Assembly (NCBI GenBank): GCA_001914195.1
Contig: MKYF01000034.1
Span: forward strand, 1 to 32,461
Source of the DNA: Streptococcus mitis
Lineage (GTDB): Bacteria; Bacillota; Bacilli; Lactobacillales; Streptococcaceae
Direction: 5' to 3'
DNA: 32,461 nt
Positions within the stretch are counted from its first letter, which is position 1, and each line of letters opens with the position of its first letter. The notes under the pieces were generated by a model. The model was not told the DNA's origin and searched no databases. It saw nothing but the letters and a program-made list of their open reading frames with translations. The position numbers were made by a program, and so were the translations under genes. This document shows, in pieces, positions 8,695-18,184 of the stretch.

Positions 8695-9127
8695 GATTCG
8701 TCTCCTTAATAGAAAAAGAATAAAAATCTAAAGACTCAAAACCAGCACTTAGAAGGGAGACTTGGTAGGTATAGGTATCATCAGGATAGGTAAAATCAAA
8801 GACTTTTATTTTTTCAATTTTCTCTTCAATCACGTCCCCGTATCTATCAAAAAATACAATCTTTGTATAGACTCCATTTGTAGGATGGCATTCAAAATTC
8901 ATGCATAATTGATAATCCTGTTTTCTTTTAAGTAAGGGAAGACTGGGCTGAGTTCTAACTGCTTGATAGTTCACACTGGAAAACCAAGTTTTGAGAATCT
9001 CGCCAGATGGCAATAGGGAATTATATAATCTAACGCTTTTATCGTGGGAAAACGATACAGTTGACCCATATCTATACGTTCCTCCTACTTCCCCCCAATT
9101 AATTTCTTGTCTTTGTTTAATAATCAT
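8687..9127 (-). CDS. asp3: Accessory Sec protein Asp3
   Basis: This 146-residue protein belongs to the Asp1-Asp2-Asp3 complex that binds the adhesin and SecA2 and is needed for its export. It is soluble, with no signal peptide or membrane helix, and has a beta-rich, carbohydrate-binding-module-like appearance. I chose the ATG at 9127 rather than an in-frame ATG at 9184. GAGGAAG lies just upstream of 9127, the start overlaps the asp2 stop as ATGA, and the resulting N-terminus (MIIKQRQEINWGEVGG) begins where I expect Asp3 to begin. The longer form would add 19 residues that only read asp2 out of frame. Confidence 0.9.
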   Translation of the reverse strand: MIIKQRQEINWGEVGGTYRYGSTVSFSHDKSVRLYNSLLPSGEILKTWFSSVNYQAVRTQPSLPLLKRKQDYQLCMNFECHPTNGVYTKIVFFDRYGDVIEEKIEKIKVFDFTYPDDTYTYQVSLLSAGFESLDFYSFSIKETNRV

Positions 9128-10659
9128 TGACTTCCTCTTCCAAAATCTGATTCCAGAATCATACGATAAAAATGTAGAAACCAAGCCACATTGGTATTTG
9201 TATCATCATTATGTCGTCCATCTGTACCTTTAGATAAAATCTTAGCCCCGGTATAACAAAGATGTTCTACTAACTGATTGTAGGCTTTATTGTCCATATC
9301 TTCATCCTTCATATAGGAAAGACCAAAAGTTGTCTGGGTGAAATCAGCCTTTTTAAAAGCATTCCAAAAAGTTTGATCCAAATCTTCCATATGTTGGGAA
9401 CTAACTCCACCTGTCTGATGTCTCAGAACATCAAAAGCGCTATGAAATACACCTGGCGCCTCTAAACGCCCTCTCCTTGCAATAGTCCCAATATTAGCTA
9501 ATGGCTTCCCGACTATAACTGCACGAGGTTCAAAAGTGGCTCCGTAATAGAGCGATGGAAAAGTCCCCATTGATAAACCTGATAAAATCAAATCTTTAGA
9601 TGTCAAACCAAGATAATCCAAATAATATTGGATGGTTTCCTTAATCTTATTCTCTAATTCTTGACTTCCAAGGTAAAAGGCTCCACCCTCAAGACGAGGA
9701 TCTGAGAATAAAAGAAAAGGACATCCTAAATTTTTCATCATCCAATATCCCTCGAATCCCTCGGCAGGACGAAAACCTGAAAAATAAACAGCTAAAGGCG
9801 GCTTGAAATCACCTGGATGGAAGAAGTAATTAATTTCATCGCGCTTTCTATCATGTAAAATATTTCCACCAAGGACAAACTTCCCGAATTGTTTGCGACT
9901 CCAACGCTGGTGAAGATTTCCTAGTTGAAGTTTCCCTTTACCACGCGCTTCAATGGATACCGTTATATAAAAATTTATCTCTTTACTATTCACAATAATA
10001 GCTTTCTGAAGATTGTCTTCACTATAAATTTCCTCTTCAAAAAAATCATCAACGGCTCCAGCCCATAGTTTACGGATAACAAATCGTATCTCACAATCTC
10101 CTTGTTTTTCATACTCTAACCATAACTCTATAGGCAAGTTTTTATACACTATAAAATTATCAGACCAGTAAGCCAGTTGTTGGAAATCATCTCCAAAATG
10201 TCCTTCTAGGGTCACATACTCCAACCCTTGATAAGCAATAGAACCTTCAAATGAAGGGTGAATTTGGATTCCAAATGGGAATAATTTATCTCCATACCCT
10301 CCACCAAAGAGAGAAGTTGATAAATCATATAGTAAGTGCTGAGGATTCGAAAAATCTACAGCCTGAGCACACCGCTTTTTTAATAAATCAATAATACCCA
10401 AATCTGTCGTTTGAAAATCTTGACTATAAAGTAGAGTATAGGGTTCGATATGGTGTACAAAAGGCAATAAATCTCTTATATACTGACCATCCTCTATCAA
10501 AATTGTATGAAAACTTGTTATCCCTTCCATTTCCATCATTTTGCGAAGAGCTAGCGGTGAATTGGGACAGAAATAATACCAATCCATATTTTCAGGAATT
10601 TCATAATGATGGGCCCAATTATCAATCCCTATCTGTAGGATTTTATAATCCTTTGACAT
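9124..10659 (-). CDS. asp2: Accessory Sec protein Asp2 (putative GlcNAc O-acetyltransferase)
   Basis: This 511-residue protein is needed for export, and in S. gordonii it also O-acetylates GlcNAc on the adhesin. The C-terminal half is an alpha/beta hydrolase-like domain. It has a nucleophile motif GLSMG (Ser at about 363) and a late His in GRHNDDT (about 483). Acidic residues at about 452-454 could complete a triad. These positions agree with those I recall for the S. gordonii enzyme. I start it at the ATG at 10659: an AGGAGG site (10666-10671) lies seven bases before it. The in-frame TTG at 10674 would place that ribosome binding site inside the coding region. The gene overlaps the end of asp1. 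Confidence 0.93.
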   Translation of the reverse strand: MSKDYKILQIGIDNWAHHYEIPENMDWYYFCPNSPLALRKMMEMEGITSFHTILIEDGQYIRDLLPFVHHIEPYTLLYSQDFQTTDLGIIDLLKKRCAQAVDFSNPQHLLYDLSTSLFGGGYGDKLFPFGIQIHPSFEGSIAYQGLEYVTLEGHFGDDFQQLAYWSDNFIVYKNLPIELWLEYEKQGDCEIRFVIRKLWAGAVDDFFEEEIYSEDNLQKAIIVNSKEINFYITVSIEARGKGKLQLGNLHQRWSRKQFGKFVLGGNILHDRKRDEINYFFHPGDFKPPLAVYFSGFRPAEGFEGYWMMKNLGCPFLLFSDPRLEGGAFYLGSQELENKIKETIQYYLDYLGLTSKDLILSGLSMGTFPSLYYGATFEPRAVIVGKPLANIGTIARRGRLEAPGVFHSAFDVLRHQTGGVSSQHMEDLDQTFWNAFKKADFTQTTFGLSYMKDEDMDNKAYNQLVEHLCYTGAKILSKGTDGRHNDDTNTNVAWFLHFYRMILESDFGRGSQ

Positions 10660-12223
10660 CTGTAACCTCCTCAATCCAGTGATGCAACTTATCTAAGAAA
10701 CGTTGACCAGTATGTTCTTTGATTTTATCAATAGAGTAAATCAAGGCCTGGTTCCATTCTTTCAATCTATCTATATAGTAATGTGCAGCCGTAGAAAATT
10801 CTGTCACATCTGAAATCAAATAACCATTTTTCAAATGTTCTACATATACTGTTTCAACTTGATTAATCTGAGGAATTCCCGCACTAATACCTGCTATTTG
10901 AGTATAGAGGTGTGGTTGTTTATTCAAATCCACAATCAAACGAACAAACTCTAATGTCTTAATCAAATCCAATTCATCATTCATATTGGCAAATTGAAAA
11001 CGTAGTTCCTGCTCTTGATTTTCTTCTAAAGGATTTTCTGCCCCTCCGTAGTCTATTGCTTTTTCTAAACTATCCGTATGGATTTGTTCCTGAATGATTT
11101 CATTGACAAGTGATTCCACTTCTTCCATTTGTTCCTGACTAGCAGCAAAGGCCCCAAAAATAACCTCTGTATTTTTGGTTTCAGCAATAAATGATAAAAC
11201 ATGAAATAGGGCTTTTCTATCAATTCCTTGAGAAAAATCTAATTGATAGTAAATAATCGACTCCTTCCGAGTCTGACTTCTACCTAGTCGTAAACGCGTA
11301 TCAAAAGGAGAGAGATGATAAAATTTATCCGATAGTGTAGGATATAGTTCTTGCAATAGTTGTAAACTATCCTCTCTATCCACTAAGACTACATCTACCT
11401 GATCAAATGATGGAGCTAGGTCTTTAAAACTAGCTTGAGAGTTCCGGTTAATGAAAAGACTCAAAATTTTAGCTGTATCACTCGGTAAGCAACTTAAAAC
11501 AAATTGGTCATGATGGGGGTGAGAAGGGATGATGAAAATATCCTGTTTCTTCTGTTGCTTTTGTAGATACTTATCAAAATATTCTGTAACTAGTTGACTC
11601 ATATCAGTATAGTGAAGCTGTTTAAAACGGTAACCAAATATTGGATTTACCTCTACTCGTCCTCCCTCTTTTAAATGCTCCCTAAATCTCCAAATACCTT
11701 TAGGATCTAAATAGTCTTGATAGGTAGGCTGACCATCAGCAAAATAAATAACACTCGATACAAAGCCACGATCATCCATGATATAATTCTTACTTATCTG
11801 TCCATCGAGATCAAAATATTGGATTTCACTGATAAATCCTTCTACACCATGCTCCACTTTAGCATATTTTTTACCATTTTTTTGAACTACTATTGCAAAT
11901 GGACTATAGAGAAATTGACAATCACTATCCCACTCTATATCTCTCATATTAAGAACCTGGGTGTGTATATCATGCAAGTCTTGCAGATCATCAAAGATAG
12001 AATAGACTTCTGTCTCTAAGACACCATGTCTATGTAAAAAGTAACGTAAATGTGGCTGATAGGCTAATACTAATAGCCGGGATGATATTCCTTGTCTTTG
12101 AAAAAGTCTAATTTGATTGAAAGTATCATCAAATTCAAGTTTAAAGTGAGAATAATACCATGGAGTCAAATCAGCGTGCCATTGACGGTTTGAACCATAC
12201 CAAGCTGGAATAAAATAATACAT
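10643..12223 (-). CDS. asp1: Accessory Sec protein Asp1
   Basis: This 526-residue cytoplasmic component of the Asp1/2/3 complex is required for export of the serine-rich adhesin. Family members have a GT-B-like fold without evident catalytic residues. This one starts MYYFIPAWYGSNRQWHADLTPWY, typical of Asp1, and ends with a region (QIAGISAGIPQIN, KNGYLISD) that resembles a GT4 donor site. AGGAGG lies directly upstream of the ATG and close to the secY2 stop, nine bases away. Its 3' end overlaps the asp2 start. Confidence 0.92.
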   Translation of the reverse strand: MYYFIPAWYGSNRQWHADLTPWYYSHFKLEFDDTFNQIRLFQRQGISSRLLVLAYQPHLRYFLHRHGVLETEVYSIFDDLQDLHDIHTQVLNMRDIEWDSDCQFLYSPFAIVVQKNGKKYAKVEHGVEGFISEIQYFDLDGQISKNYIMDDRGFVSSVIYFADGQPTYQDYLDPKGIWRFREHLKEGGRVEVNPIFGYRFKQLHYTDMSQLVTEYFDKYLQKQQKKQDIFIIPSHPHHDQFVLSCLPSDTAKILSLFINRNSQASFKDLAPSFDQVDVVLVDREDSLQLLQELYPTLSDKFYHLSPFDTRLRLGRSQTRKESIIYYQLDFSQGIDRKALFHVLSFIAETKNTEVIFGAFAASQEQMEEVESLVNEIIQEQIHTDSLEKAIDYGGAENPLEENQEQELRFQFANMNDELDLIKTLEFVRLIVDLNKQPHLYTQIAGISAGIPQINQVETVYVEHLKNGYLISDVTEFSTAAHYYIDRLKEWNQALIYSIDKIKEHTGQRFLDKLHHWIEEVTDVKGL

Positions 12224-12232
12224 AAAAGCCTC

Positions 12233-13450
12233 CTAAATCAAGGGTTTATAGGTTTCATTTAGTCTCAAAGCCTTCATTTCATCTTTAATTGTGAAAATCA
12301 TACCACCAAACATCATAAATAAACCTGGAATCATAGCAATTTTTAACAACTTCTCATCAGATAAAACTAATAACATTGGAGTTCCTGCCATCAAAACATT
12401 AAAGGTCCCCCCTATAATTGAAAAACGAAACACTAATCGATTAATAAAACGACTTGTTTCCTCTCCTGGATAAACCCCATATATATACTCTCCAGATTTC
12501 TTCATCCGATCGGATATTTGGTCCCCACTCATATTTACAAAAGAAAAAGCAATACTAAACAAAAAAATCATGGCAATGTATGAATAAATCCATAATGGTT
12601 TTCCAACTCCGTACTGAGCCGACATTTCAGAGAATATTGATGTCTGAGGAAAAAGGGTCTGTAATAGTAAAAAGATATAGGTAGGCAAACTTAAAAAACT
12701 CATAACATACATAAACGGCATCCCACCAGCAGGATTTAGCATTATTTCAAAATAGGAATAGCGCTTAAATCTACTACGTAAGCCAATCTTATGGACTGGT
12801 ATACGATAACGCGCTCTATACATGAGTACCATCATATAGGTTAATACAATACTGCTCAATACAATCAATATCATTATTCCCATAGAGATTCGAACAAACT
12901 GAAGTGTACTTAAAATATCTTGTGGAATATTTAAAACAATACTAGCTAGCAAAATAACTACCGATCCACCTACTCCAAGTTGAGCGTTTAAATCTGATAA
13001 CCATACTAGGAAGAAGGCTCCTGCTATTAATAATAAGGTATTCATTAGAATCACCAAGAAGGAGGAATAAAGATGTTGTATCGGTAAATTCAATGAAAGC
13101 GCTAAAGATTGAATCAAGGCAATGACCAATGTTAAATACATCTTTCTTCTATCTTGAACTTCTACTGCCCCTGAAGAAATATTTAATTTCTTAGAAAAAG
13201 AGAGTAACTGCCATAGAATCATTGATGACATCCATGGTGATAACCCTATAGAAAATAGAGATAAACTCCTTAAATTGCCTCCTAAAAGTGCCGTTGAAAA
13301 TGCTAAATAAGCCGTTGACCCACCTAGAAAGTCTCTACTATTCAGATCAACAAAAGGAAGGGTAATACGACTTCCCAATACATAAATAAACAGCAGAAAT
13401 AAGGTTGTCAATCCTTTTTTTACTGCCATTGATGAGTAAATTTTTTTCAC
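12233..13450 (-). CDS. secY2: Accessory Sec translocon subunit SecY2
   Basis: This membrane channel is dedicated to the glycosylated repeat adhesin. Ten hydrophobic helices can be traced, starting with GLTTLFLLFIYVLGSRITLPF and including the family-typical stretches LSPWMSSMILWQLLSF and NPAGGMPFMYVM. I placed the start at GTG 13448-13450: AAGGA lies seven bases upstream, and the 405-residue product fits SecY2 lengths. A longer reading from TTG at 13534 would add 28 residues, overlap the previous gene by 20 bases, and has no ribosome binding site. Pore loops are degenerate relative to SecY, as is normal for SecY2. The 64 bases before the start contain no obvious promoter. Confidence 0.93.
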   Translation of the reverse strand: MKKIYSSMAVKKGLTTLFLLFIYVLGSRITLPFVDLNSRDFLGGSTAYLAFSTALLGGNLRSLSLFSIGLSPWMSSMILWQLLSFSKKLNISSGAVEVQDRRKMYLTLVIALIQSLALSLNLPIQHLYSSFLVILMNTLLLIAGAFFLVWLSDLNAQLGVGGSVVILLASIVLNIPQDILSTLQFVRISMGIMILIVLSSIVLTYMMVLMYRARYRIPVHKIGLRSRFKRYSYFEIMLNPAGGMPFMYVMSFLSLPTYIFLLLQTLFPQTSIFSEMSAQYGVGKPLWIYSYIAMIFLFSIAFSFVNMSGDQISDRMKKSGEYIYGVYPGEETSRFINRLVFRFSIIGGTFNVLMAGTPMLLVLSDEKLLKIAMIPGLFMMFGGMIFTIKDEMKALRLNETYKPLI

Positions 13451-13514
13451 AAAATAATCCTTCTCTCTTACTGTTAATCTAATCTTTTGTAATAAAAATA
13501 GCGATGTTGCAACT

Positions 13515-14405
13515 TTAGTTTTGTTCTGCTTCAAAAAAGAGCTTCAATCTAAAACAAATATCTTTATATTCCTCAGTATCTGTTAAGTGATGGTATTCCA
13601 ACGTCTGCTTATAATCCTTTAAAAGATTGGCAAATCGAATGCGCATAACTGAAACATCTAAGCCAGCTAAAACAAGATCTGATATTTTCTTGGAAAATAC
13701 TTCAACTAAATCGCTTGCCCAAGAAAGATCAAACTTAGATCTCATAATACTACCTGAACGTCTTCTGTAGAGATAGATGTTATCATTGACAAACACTGTT
13801 TTTTTGCTTCTTAAAAACAGTCTATGGGTGGAAGCTTCATCATCAAACCTTCTACCGTGAGTAAAGGAAACATCGTCAAATAACACTTTCTTATATAATT
13901 TAAAAGTAGTTAACATGAAGGCGGTACTATTCCATTTCCATGCTCCTGCCTGTCTGTCTATTAATTCTTGTGGAGATAACACTTCTACACAATAATCATC
14001 GTCTGTAATGTAATAGTAAAAATTACCATCACTTTCGTCATAAATGTAATAGTTTCCTACCGCTATATCGGCATCATTTTCCTTTATTTGAGTATATAGG
14101 ACTTCGATCATTCTATCAACTGCAATATCATCAGAATCTACAATTACAACATATTGACCATTAGACTGTTGAATCCCAAAATTTCTTGCAACTGCCACAC
14201 CTTCGTTCTTTTTATGAAATACTCTTACCCGCGAATCTTTTTCGGCAAATTCATCACAGATTTCAATAGAAGCATCTGTTGAGCCATCGTCTACTAATAT
14301 AATCTCAATATTAGAATAAGTTTGTTTTCTAAGACTCTCAACGCACTCTACTAAGTACTTTTCCGTATTGTATATAGGAACTATAACACTAATTAATTCA
14401 CTCAT
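13515..14405 (-). CDS. GT2 family glycosyltransferase
   Basis: This 296-residue cytoplasmic enzyme has a GT-A fold. It has the GT2 N-terminus (ISVIVPIYNTEKYL), the nucleotide-binding LVDDGSTD (about 38-45), and the metal-binding DSDD (about 90-93). It likely extends the glycan on the repeat adhesin; donor and acceptor cannot be read from the sequence. The C-terminal third (about 190-296) is helix-rich, as in the other GT2 enzymes here. GGAGG lies ten bases before the ATG, and the ATG overlaps the stop of a short orphan tail (TAATG). It is the last modifying gene before secY2. Similarity to the other GT2 genes in the window is moderate. Confidence 0.88.
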   Translation of the reverse strand: MSELISVIVPIYNTEKYLVECVESLRKQTYSNIEIILVDDGSTDASIEICDEFAEKDSRVRVFHKKNEGVAVARNFGIQQSNGQYVVIVDSDDIAVDRMIEVLYTQIKENDADIAVGNYYIYDESDGNFYYYITDDDYCVEVLSPQELIDRQAGAWKWNSTAFMLTTFKLYKKVLFDDVSFTHGRRFDDEASTHRLFLRSKKTVFVNDNIYLYRRRSGSIMRSKFDLSWASDLVEVFSKKISDLVLAGLDVSVMRIRFANLLKDYKQTLEYHHLTDTEEYKDICFRLKLFFEAEQN

Positions 14406-14467
14406 TATTTTTTAGCCTCCAAATATGTCAATAAAGCTTTATCCAGCCATTCATAGAAGTAGATTGT
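14405..14467 (-). pseudogene. Possible C-terminal remnant of a lost gene
   Basis: Between the GT8 stop and the GT2 start, one frame stays open for 20 codons. It encodes a protein-like tail (YFYEWLDKALLTYLEAKK), and its TAA overlaps the next ATG as TAATG. A stop/start overlap of this kind is normal between neighbouring intact genes, so the upstream gene body may have been lost or replaced. In AT-rich DNA a 20-codon open stretch can also arise by chance. Confidence 0.35.
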
Positions 14468-14480
14468 TTATCAACATTAT

Positions 14481-15707
14481 TTACTTGTCTGTAATATAAT
14501 TTCTGATTGCGTCAACTAACTCCCAGGGAGCTTCATTAGAGTATAGTCCAGCATACTTACTATTCGAAAGTTCTTGATATTTACTGCTTTCAAAACTAAG
14601 CATCGGTTTATTGTATTTCTTCACCAAATCATAAACATATACTAATTTCTGATCTAAATTCAAATCCAAGTAAATATCTGAACTCTTTAGGAGTTTTTCC
14701 ACTAAAATAGGAAAAGAATTAGGGTAAAGAGTCACATTTTGAAACTTAGATAATCTCTTTAATTCATCCGACATAAAAGTATGGGCAGCTATATAAAAAT
14801 GTACTTCTGGTAATTGTTCGACTAGATAATCAATTTTTTCTACACACCAAGAATTGGTTAAATTCATGCAAGTTAATGCTGGTTTATAGATATCTGCAGA
14901 ATAAAATACACCCTTTTCTTTCCAGCTAGATACTATATAACTCCATTCCATAAAAGAATATTTCCACCACTCTTCTCTCAAACGTCCAACCGAAAACTGC
15001 TTCCACGGTTTGTCAGGAGAAATATAGTGCAAAATTTTTGGAAGGGGTGTTAGTGGAATTTCAAAAACAAAAGCATGATTTTTTTCAGCTGCACCAGCAT
15101 CAAAACCTATTTGAAAATTATAGGTATCCTCTATCTGGTAACAACTATTTTGAAAAAGAATATTGAGAATAGATTGATCTCCTTCTCCTACATTTTCATG
15201 TTCCTTCTCAGTTAATTCAACTAACTGCTGACGAATACTATTTGATTTCCATTTTTTATTGTCTATCAATAGAACTCCTGCATTAAAACCAACACCTGCT
15301 CCAAAACAAGAGCGTGCTGCAGCTAGATAATTCTCACCCAAGTCTACTTCAAATAAGTATTTCAAATCACCCGTCACCACTAAATCACTATCAAGATAGA
15401 GAACTTTATCTTCTGTTACAAAATCTGGTATAAAATAGCGTGCAAAGGTCATGTGATTGATATGAGGCAGTTTATTTGACCAATTCATTTTAAACTGTTG
15501 TCCAATTAATTTGCAATCGATCAAATCTCCTCCCATTTCTTGTAAATAGATTCTTAATCTACTAAACCATTCCTGGGGAATATCTTGATTTAAGATATAT
15601 ACCTTCAAATGGCTGTTATGTCTGCAAAGTGATTTCATTGCTGTCTCAATCTGTCGAATATAAGCGTAATCACCTGCAAAAACTACAGCTTTTTTATCTT
15701 CTAACAT
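14481..15707 (-). CDS. GT8 family glycosyltransferase with C-terminal GtfB-like module
   Basis: This 408-residue enzyme has a GT8 catalytic domain (about 5-265): KAVVFAGDYAYIRQIETAMKSL at the start, the metal-binding LYLDSD (D106, D108), the FNAGVLLIDN motif, and HYISPDKPW near the end. The Gly usual between His and Lys is absent from that last motif. Residues about 275-408 form the recurrent GtfB-like module (LTNSWCVEKIDYLVEQLPEV.F.IAA). I prefer the ATG at 15707, with AAAGGAG five bases upstream. An ATG at 15737, overlapping the previous stop as TAATG, would add ten residues. It probably elongates the adhesin glycan; its sugar is unknown. Confidence 0.86.
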   Translation of the reverse strand: MLEDKKAVVFAGDYAYIRQIETAMKSLCRHNSHLKVYILNQDIPQEWFSRLRIYLQEMGGDLIDCKLIGQQFKMNWSNKLPHINHMTFARYFIPDFVTEDKVLYLDSDLVVTGDLKYLFEVDLGENYLAAARSCFGAGVGFNAGVLLIDNKKWKSNSIRQQLVELTEKEHENVGEGDQSILNILFQNSCYQIEDTYNFQIGFDAGAAEKNHAFVFEIPLTPLPKILHYISPDKPWKQFSVGRLREEWWKYSFMEWSYIVSSWKEKGVFYSADIYKPALTCMNLTNSWCVEKIDYLVEQLPEVHFYIAAHTFMSDELKRLSKFQNVTLYPNSFPILVEKLLKSSDIYLDLNLDQKLVYVYDLVKKYNKPMLSFESSKYQELSNSKYAGLYSNEAPWELVDAIRNYITDK

Positions 15708-15736
15708 TTTAACTCCTTTAAGTTTAAGGTAATTCA

Positions 15737-18175
15737 TTACGATAAGACAGTAACCACTTGACTATTATATGTCTCATCCTCTATAAATTCAATATCTTGA
15801 TCAAAATTATGTTCCGCAGTATGCTTGTGATGCAATTTAACCTTTGTATCAGCTCCCATTTTCATCCATTCATACTCTGAATCAATATGACCAATATCTA
15901 GAACCCGATAACCCTTCTTAAAAAGATTATAGGATAAAATTTTAGCTGTGGGGCCCAGCATACATAAAATAAGGCGATTTTCAGCATATTGTATGACAGC
16001 TTCTTGAATTTCTTCTATACGCGAATAAGCATTATGGGAAGGACAGATAATTCGCTTAATTGAATTTGCTCCATCAAATAAATCATTACCTACACCTGAA
16101 CGAGAAGTCACTCCTTCTACAATCAGGATGTCCTGATTCTCCCAAATTTGTTTTAGTTTTTCAAATTGACTAAACGATTTAGATTTGTCCACATAATCTA
16201 TGTATGGCCGAGATACAAATGTAGTCCCATACCAATCTGCTCTAGCTAATTCTACATAATCTTTCAAGTGCTGTTCTAAATGCCCCTGCCAAAATGATTC
16301 CGCTGCTGGTGTAAAATTAGAGCGATCAGAAAATACATTTGGTAGGCCGATAACCAATTTTTTATCACTTTGAAGAACAATAATCTTTTTCAACTGACTT
16401 GCAAGATTTTCATCATAAACTTGATAAGGAATAGATTTCCCTAACATTAAATCCATCTCTCCATCTCCAAAACGGATAATAGAAGATTGGTTTTCTATTA
16501 TATAATCTAGAGTTTGATCAATATCCTTAACCATAATTGCTGGTCTTCTTGCTTGGAATGTACCAGAAATAAGATTTTCAATGTCTTCCACCATACGTTC
16601 GGGTGATTTTGAAGAGTATATATGTTGTCCAAAAGAGCCATGTTGGGTACTATCAAAAGAGAAAATGATTTTATTCATTTCATGAACTGATCTCACTATA
16701 TCATGTGTCGAATGGCCACAGCTAATATCTAAATACAAGCCCATTCTTACTTTTAATTGTTCTAATTTTTCTGTTGTTATAGCTGGATGTAAACGAATAT
16801 TTTGATAGTTATTTTGTAGTTCATATAACTTGGGCCCCATATCTGTCCAAGCTGCGATATCAAAGATAAGGTGAGGAAGCTGCTGAGCTAAATAATCTAA
16901 TTGCTCAATGTCCTGTGTATCGGTAAATATTAAGCAATGAAATATTTCCTGATTATAATCTTTTAAAAAACGAGAATGGCTAGCATAGTCTTTGATAGCT
17001 TCTATCATTAAATTGATATTTTCTTTGTCAAATACTATTTGATCATATATTCCATGCTGTGTATTAGAAAAACTTAAGATAGGAATCCCTAAATCACGAA
17101 CATCTCTCAAGATACTTCCAACTTCGAATCCCTGATGGATATCCAAATATAGATTTGTTGACTGTTTCAGCTTATCTAATACAGGAGGAACAATCTGTGG
17201 ATGCAATCTCACATTATCATACACAGCTAATTTTGTTAGTTTATCTCCCATATCCGTCCAAGCCGCGATATGAAATACCACATCTGGTAGAGCTGTGACT
17301 AGCTCTTCTATTCCTTCTAAATCTTGGGAATTCGTCAAGGTTAAACAAGAAAATTCTTTATCTAAAAACGATGTCAGTTCAAAATCTCCTATATGATGTT
17401 GTAAAATCTGACTCCACTCCAAATCATGAAATTCCCACCATAGCTCACGATAACGATTAGCTATCAAGGTAGTCCATGGCTTTCTATAGGTCGTAAAATG
17501 AATTACCGCTGGTTTGTCATTAAAAGCTAGATGTTCCTGCCAATTATTATACAAAGCCACCACATCATGTCCTACTTGTAAATTATAAGCTCGACCTAGC
17601 TCTAGCCAATCATCTTGCAATACCTGATTAAAAATCGTTTGATCTCCATTAAAATGTTCAAAACGACCTTCTTCAACTTCCCTCGTTGTTAGGATGGATT
17701 GTTCAATTAATTGTTCTTTTAGTTTGTCTTGGCGCCATTTTTTATTATTGATTAGTAGGACGCCAGTATTAAAACCTTGGCCATTTGCATCTCTAATAGC
17801 TGCGATATAACCTTTTTCTACATCCTGCTCAAATAAACTGTCTAATTTATCATTTATAAGTAAATCGCAATCCAAGTATAAAACAATATCCTCTTGTATG
17901 TAATCTGGGATAAAATATCTAGCATATGCAATCGAACTAATGTGAGCCTGTTTTTCCCAATTTTGAAACACAGTTTGTTCAGGTAGTTTAACATCGATAA
18001 TCTCACAACCTAGCATGCGAGCTATTTTTCGTGGTTTGCGAAACCAATCTGGCATGATATCTTGATTTAAAATATAAATCTTAACATCTCGATTGTGATA
18101 TAGAATAGATTTTATAGTTGTTTCTAACTGCGTGGTGTAATTGCAATCCCCAGCTAATACAATTGTTTTATTCAT
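15737..18175 (-). CDS. Bifunctional glycosyltransferase: GT8 + two GtfB-like modules + GT-D (DUF1792)
   Basis: This 812-residue multidomain enzyme carries four units in order. The GT8 domain covers about 1-265, with DCD at 102-104 and HFTTYRKPW at 226-234. Two tandem GtfB-like modules follow (about 276-395 and 412-535), both with the signature FxIAAWTDMGxKL. The last is a GT-D / DUF1792 domain (about 545-800) with RFGDGE (568-573), GVGNDLFDGA, LGPTAK and DIGHIDSEYEW (760-770). The DUF1792 domain of S. parasanguinis dGT1 transfers glucose to a branch point of the Fap1 glycan, so this domain may do likewise. The GT8 half would add a second sugar of unknown identity. It begins nine bases after gtf3. 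Confidence 0.9.
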   Translation of the reverse strand: MNKTIVLAGDCNYTTQLETTIKSILYHNRDVKIYILNQDIMPDWFRKPRKIARMLGCEIIDVKLPEQTVFQNWEKQAHISSIAYARYFIPDYIQEDIVLYLDCDLLINDKLDSLFEQDVEKGYIAAIRDANGQGFNTGVLLINNKKWRQDKLKEQLIEQSILTTREVEEGRFEHFNGDQTIFNQVLQDDWLELGRAYNLQVGHDVVALYNNWQEHLAFNDKPAVIHFTTYRKPWTTLIANRYRELWWEFHDLEWSQILQHHIGDFELTSFLDKEFSCLTLTNSQDLEGIEELVTALPDVVFHIAAWTDMGDKLTKLAVYDNVRLHPQIVPPVLDKLKQSTNLYLDIHQGFEVGSILRDVRDLGIPILSFSNTQHGIYDQIVFDKENINLMIEAIKDYASHSRFLKDYNQEIFHCLIFTDTQDIEQLDYLAQQLPHLIFDIAAWTDMGPKLYELQNNYQNIRLHPAITTEKLEQLKVRMGLYLDISCGHSTHDIVRSVHEMNKIIFSFDSTQHGSFGQHIYSSKSPERMVEDIENLISGTFQARRPAIMVKDIDQTLDYIIENQSSIIRFGDGEMDLMLGKSIPYQVYDENLASQLKKIIVLQSDKKLVIGLPNVFSDRSNFTPAAESFWQGHLEQHLKDYVELARADWYGTTFVSRPYIDYVDKSKSFSQFEKLKQIWENQDILIVEGVTSRSGVGNDLFDGANSIKRIICPSHNAYSRIEEIQEAVIQYAENRLILCMLGPTAKILSYNLFKKGYRVLDIGHIDSEYEWMKMGADTKVKLHHKHTAEHNFDQDIEFIEDETYNSQVVTVLS

Positions 18176-18184
18176 CTCATTCCC

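Noticed and set aside
9128..9184. N-terminal extension of Asp3 from the ATG at 9184
   Set aside because: The ATG at 9127 has a ribosome binding site and an ATGA overlap with asp2; the extension only reads asp2 in another frame.
10660..10674. TTG start of Asp2 at 10674
   Set aside because: The codons after it (TTG AGG AGG) contain the ribosome binding site of the ATG at 10659.
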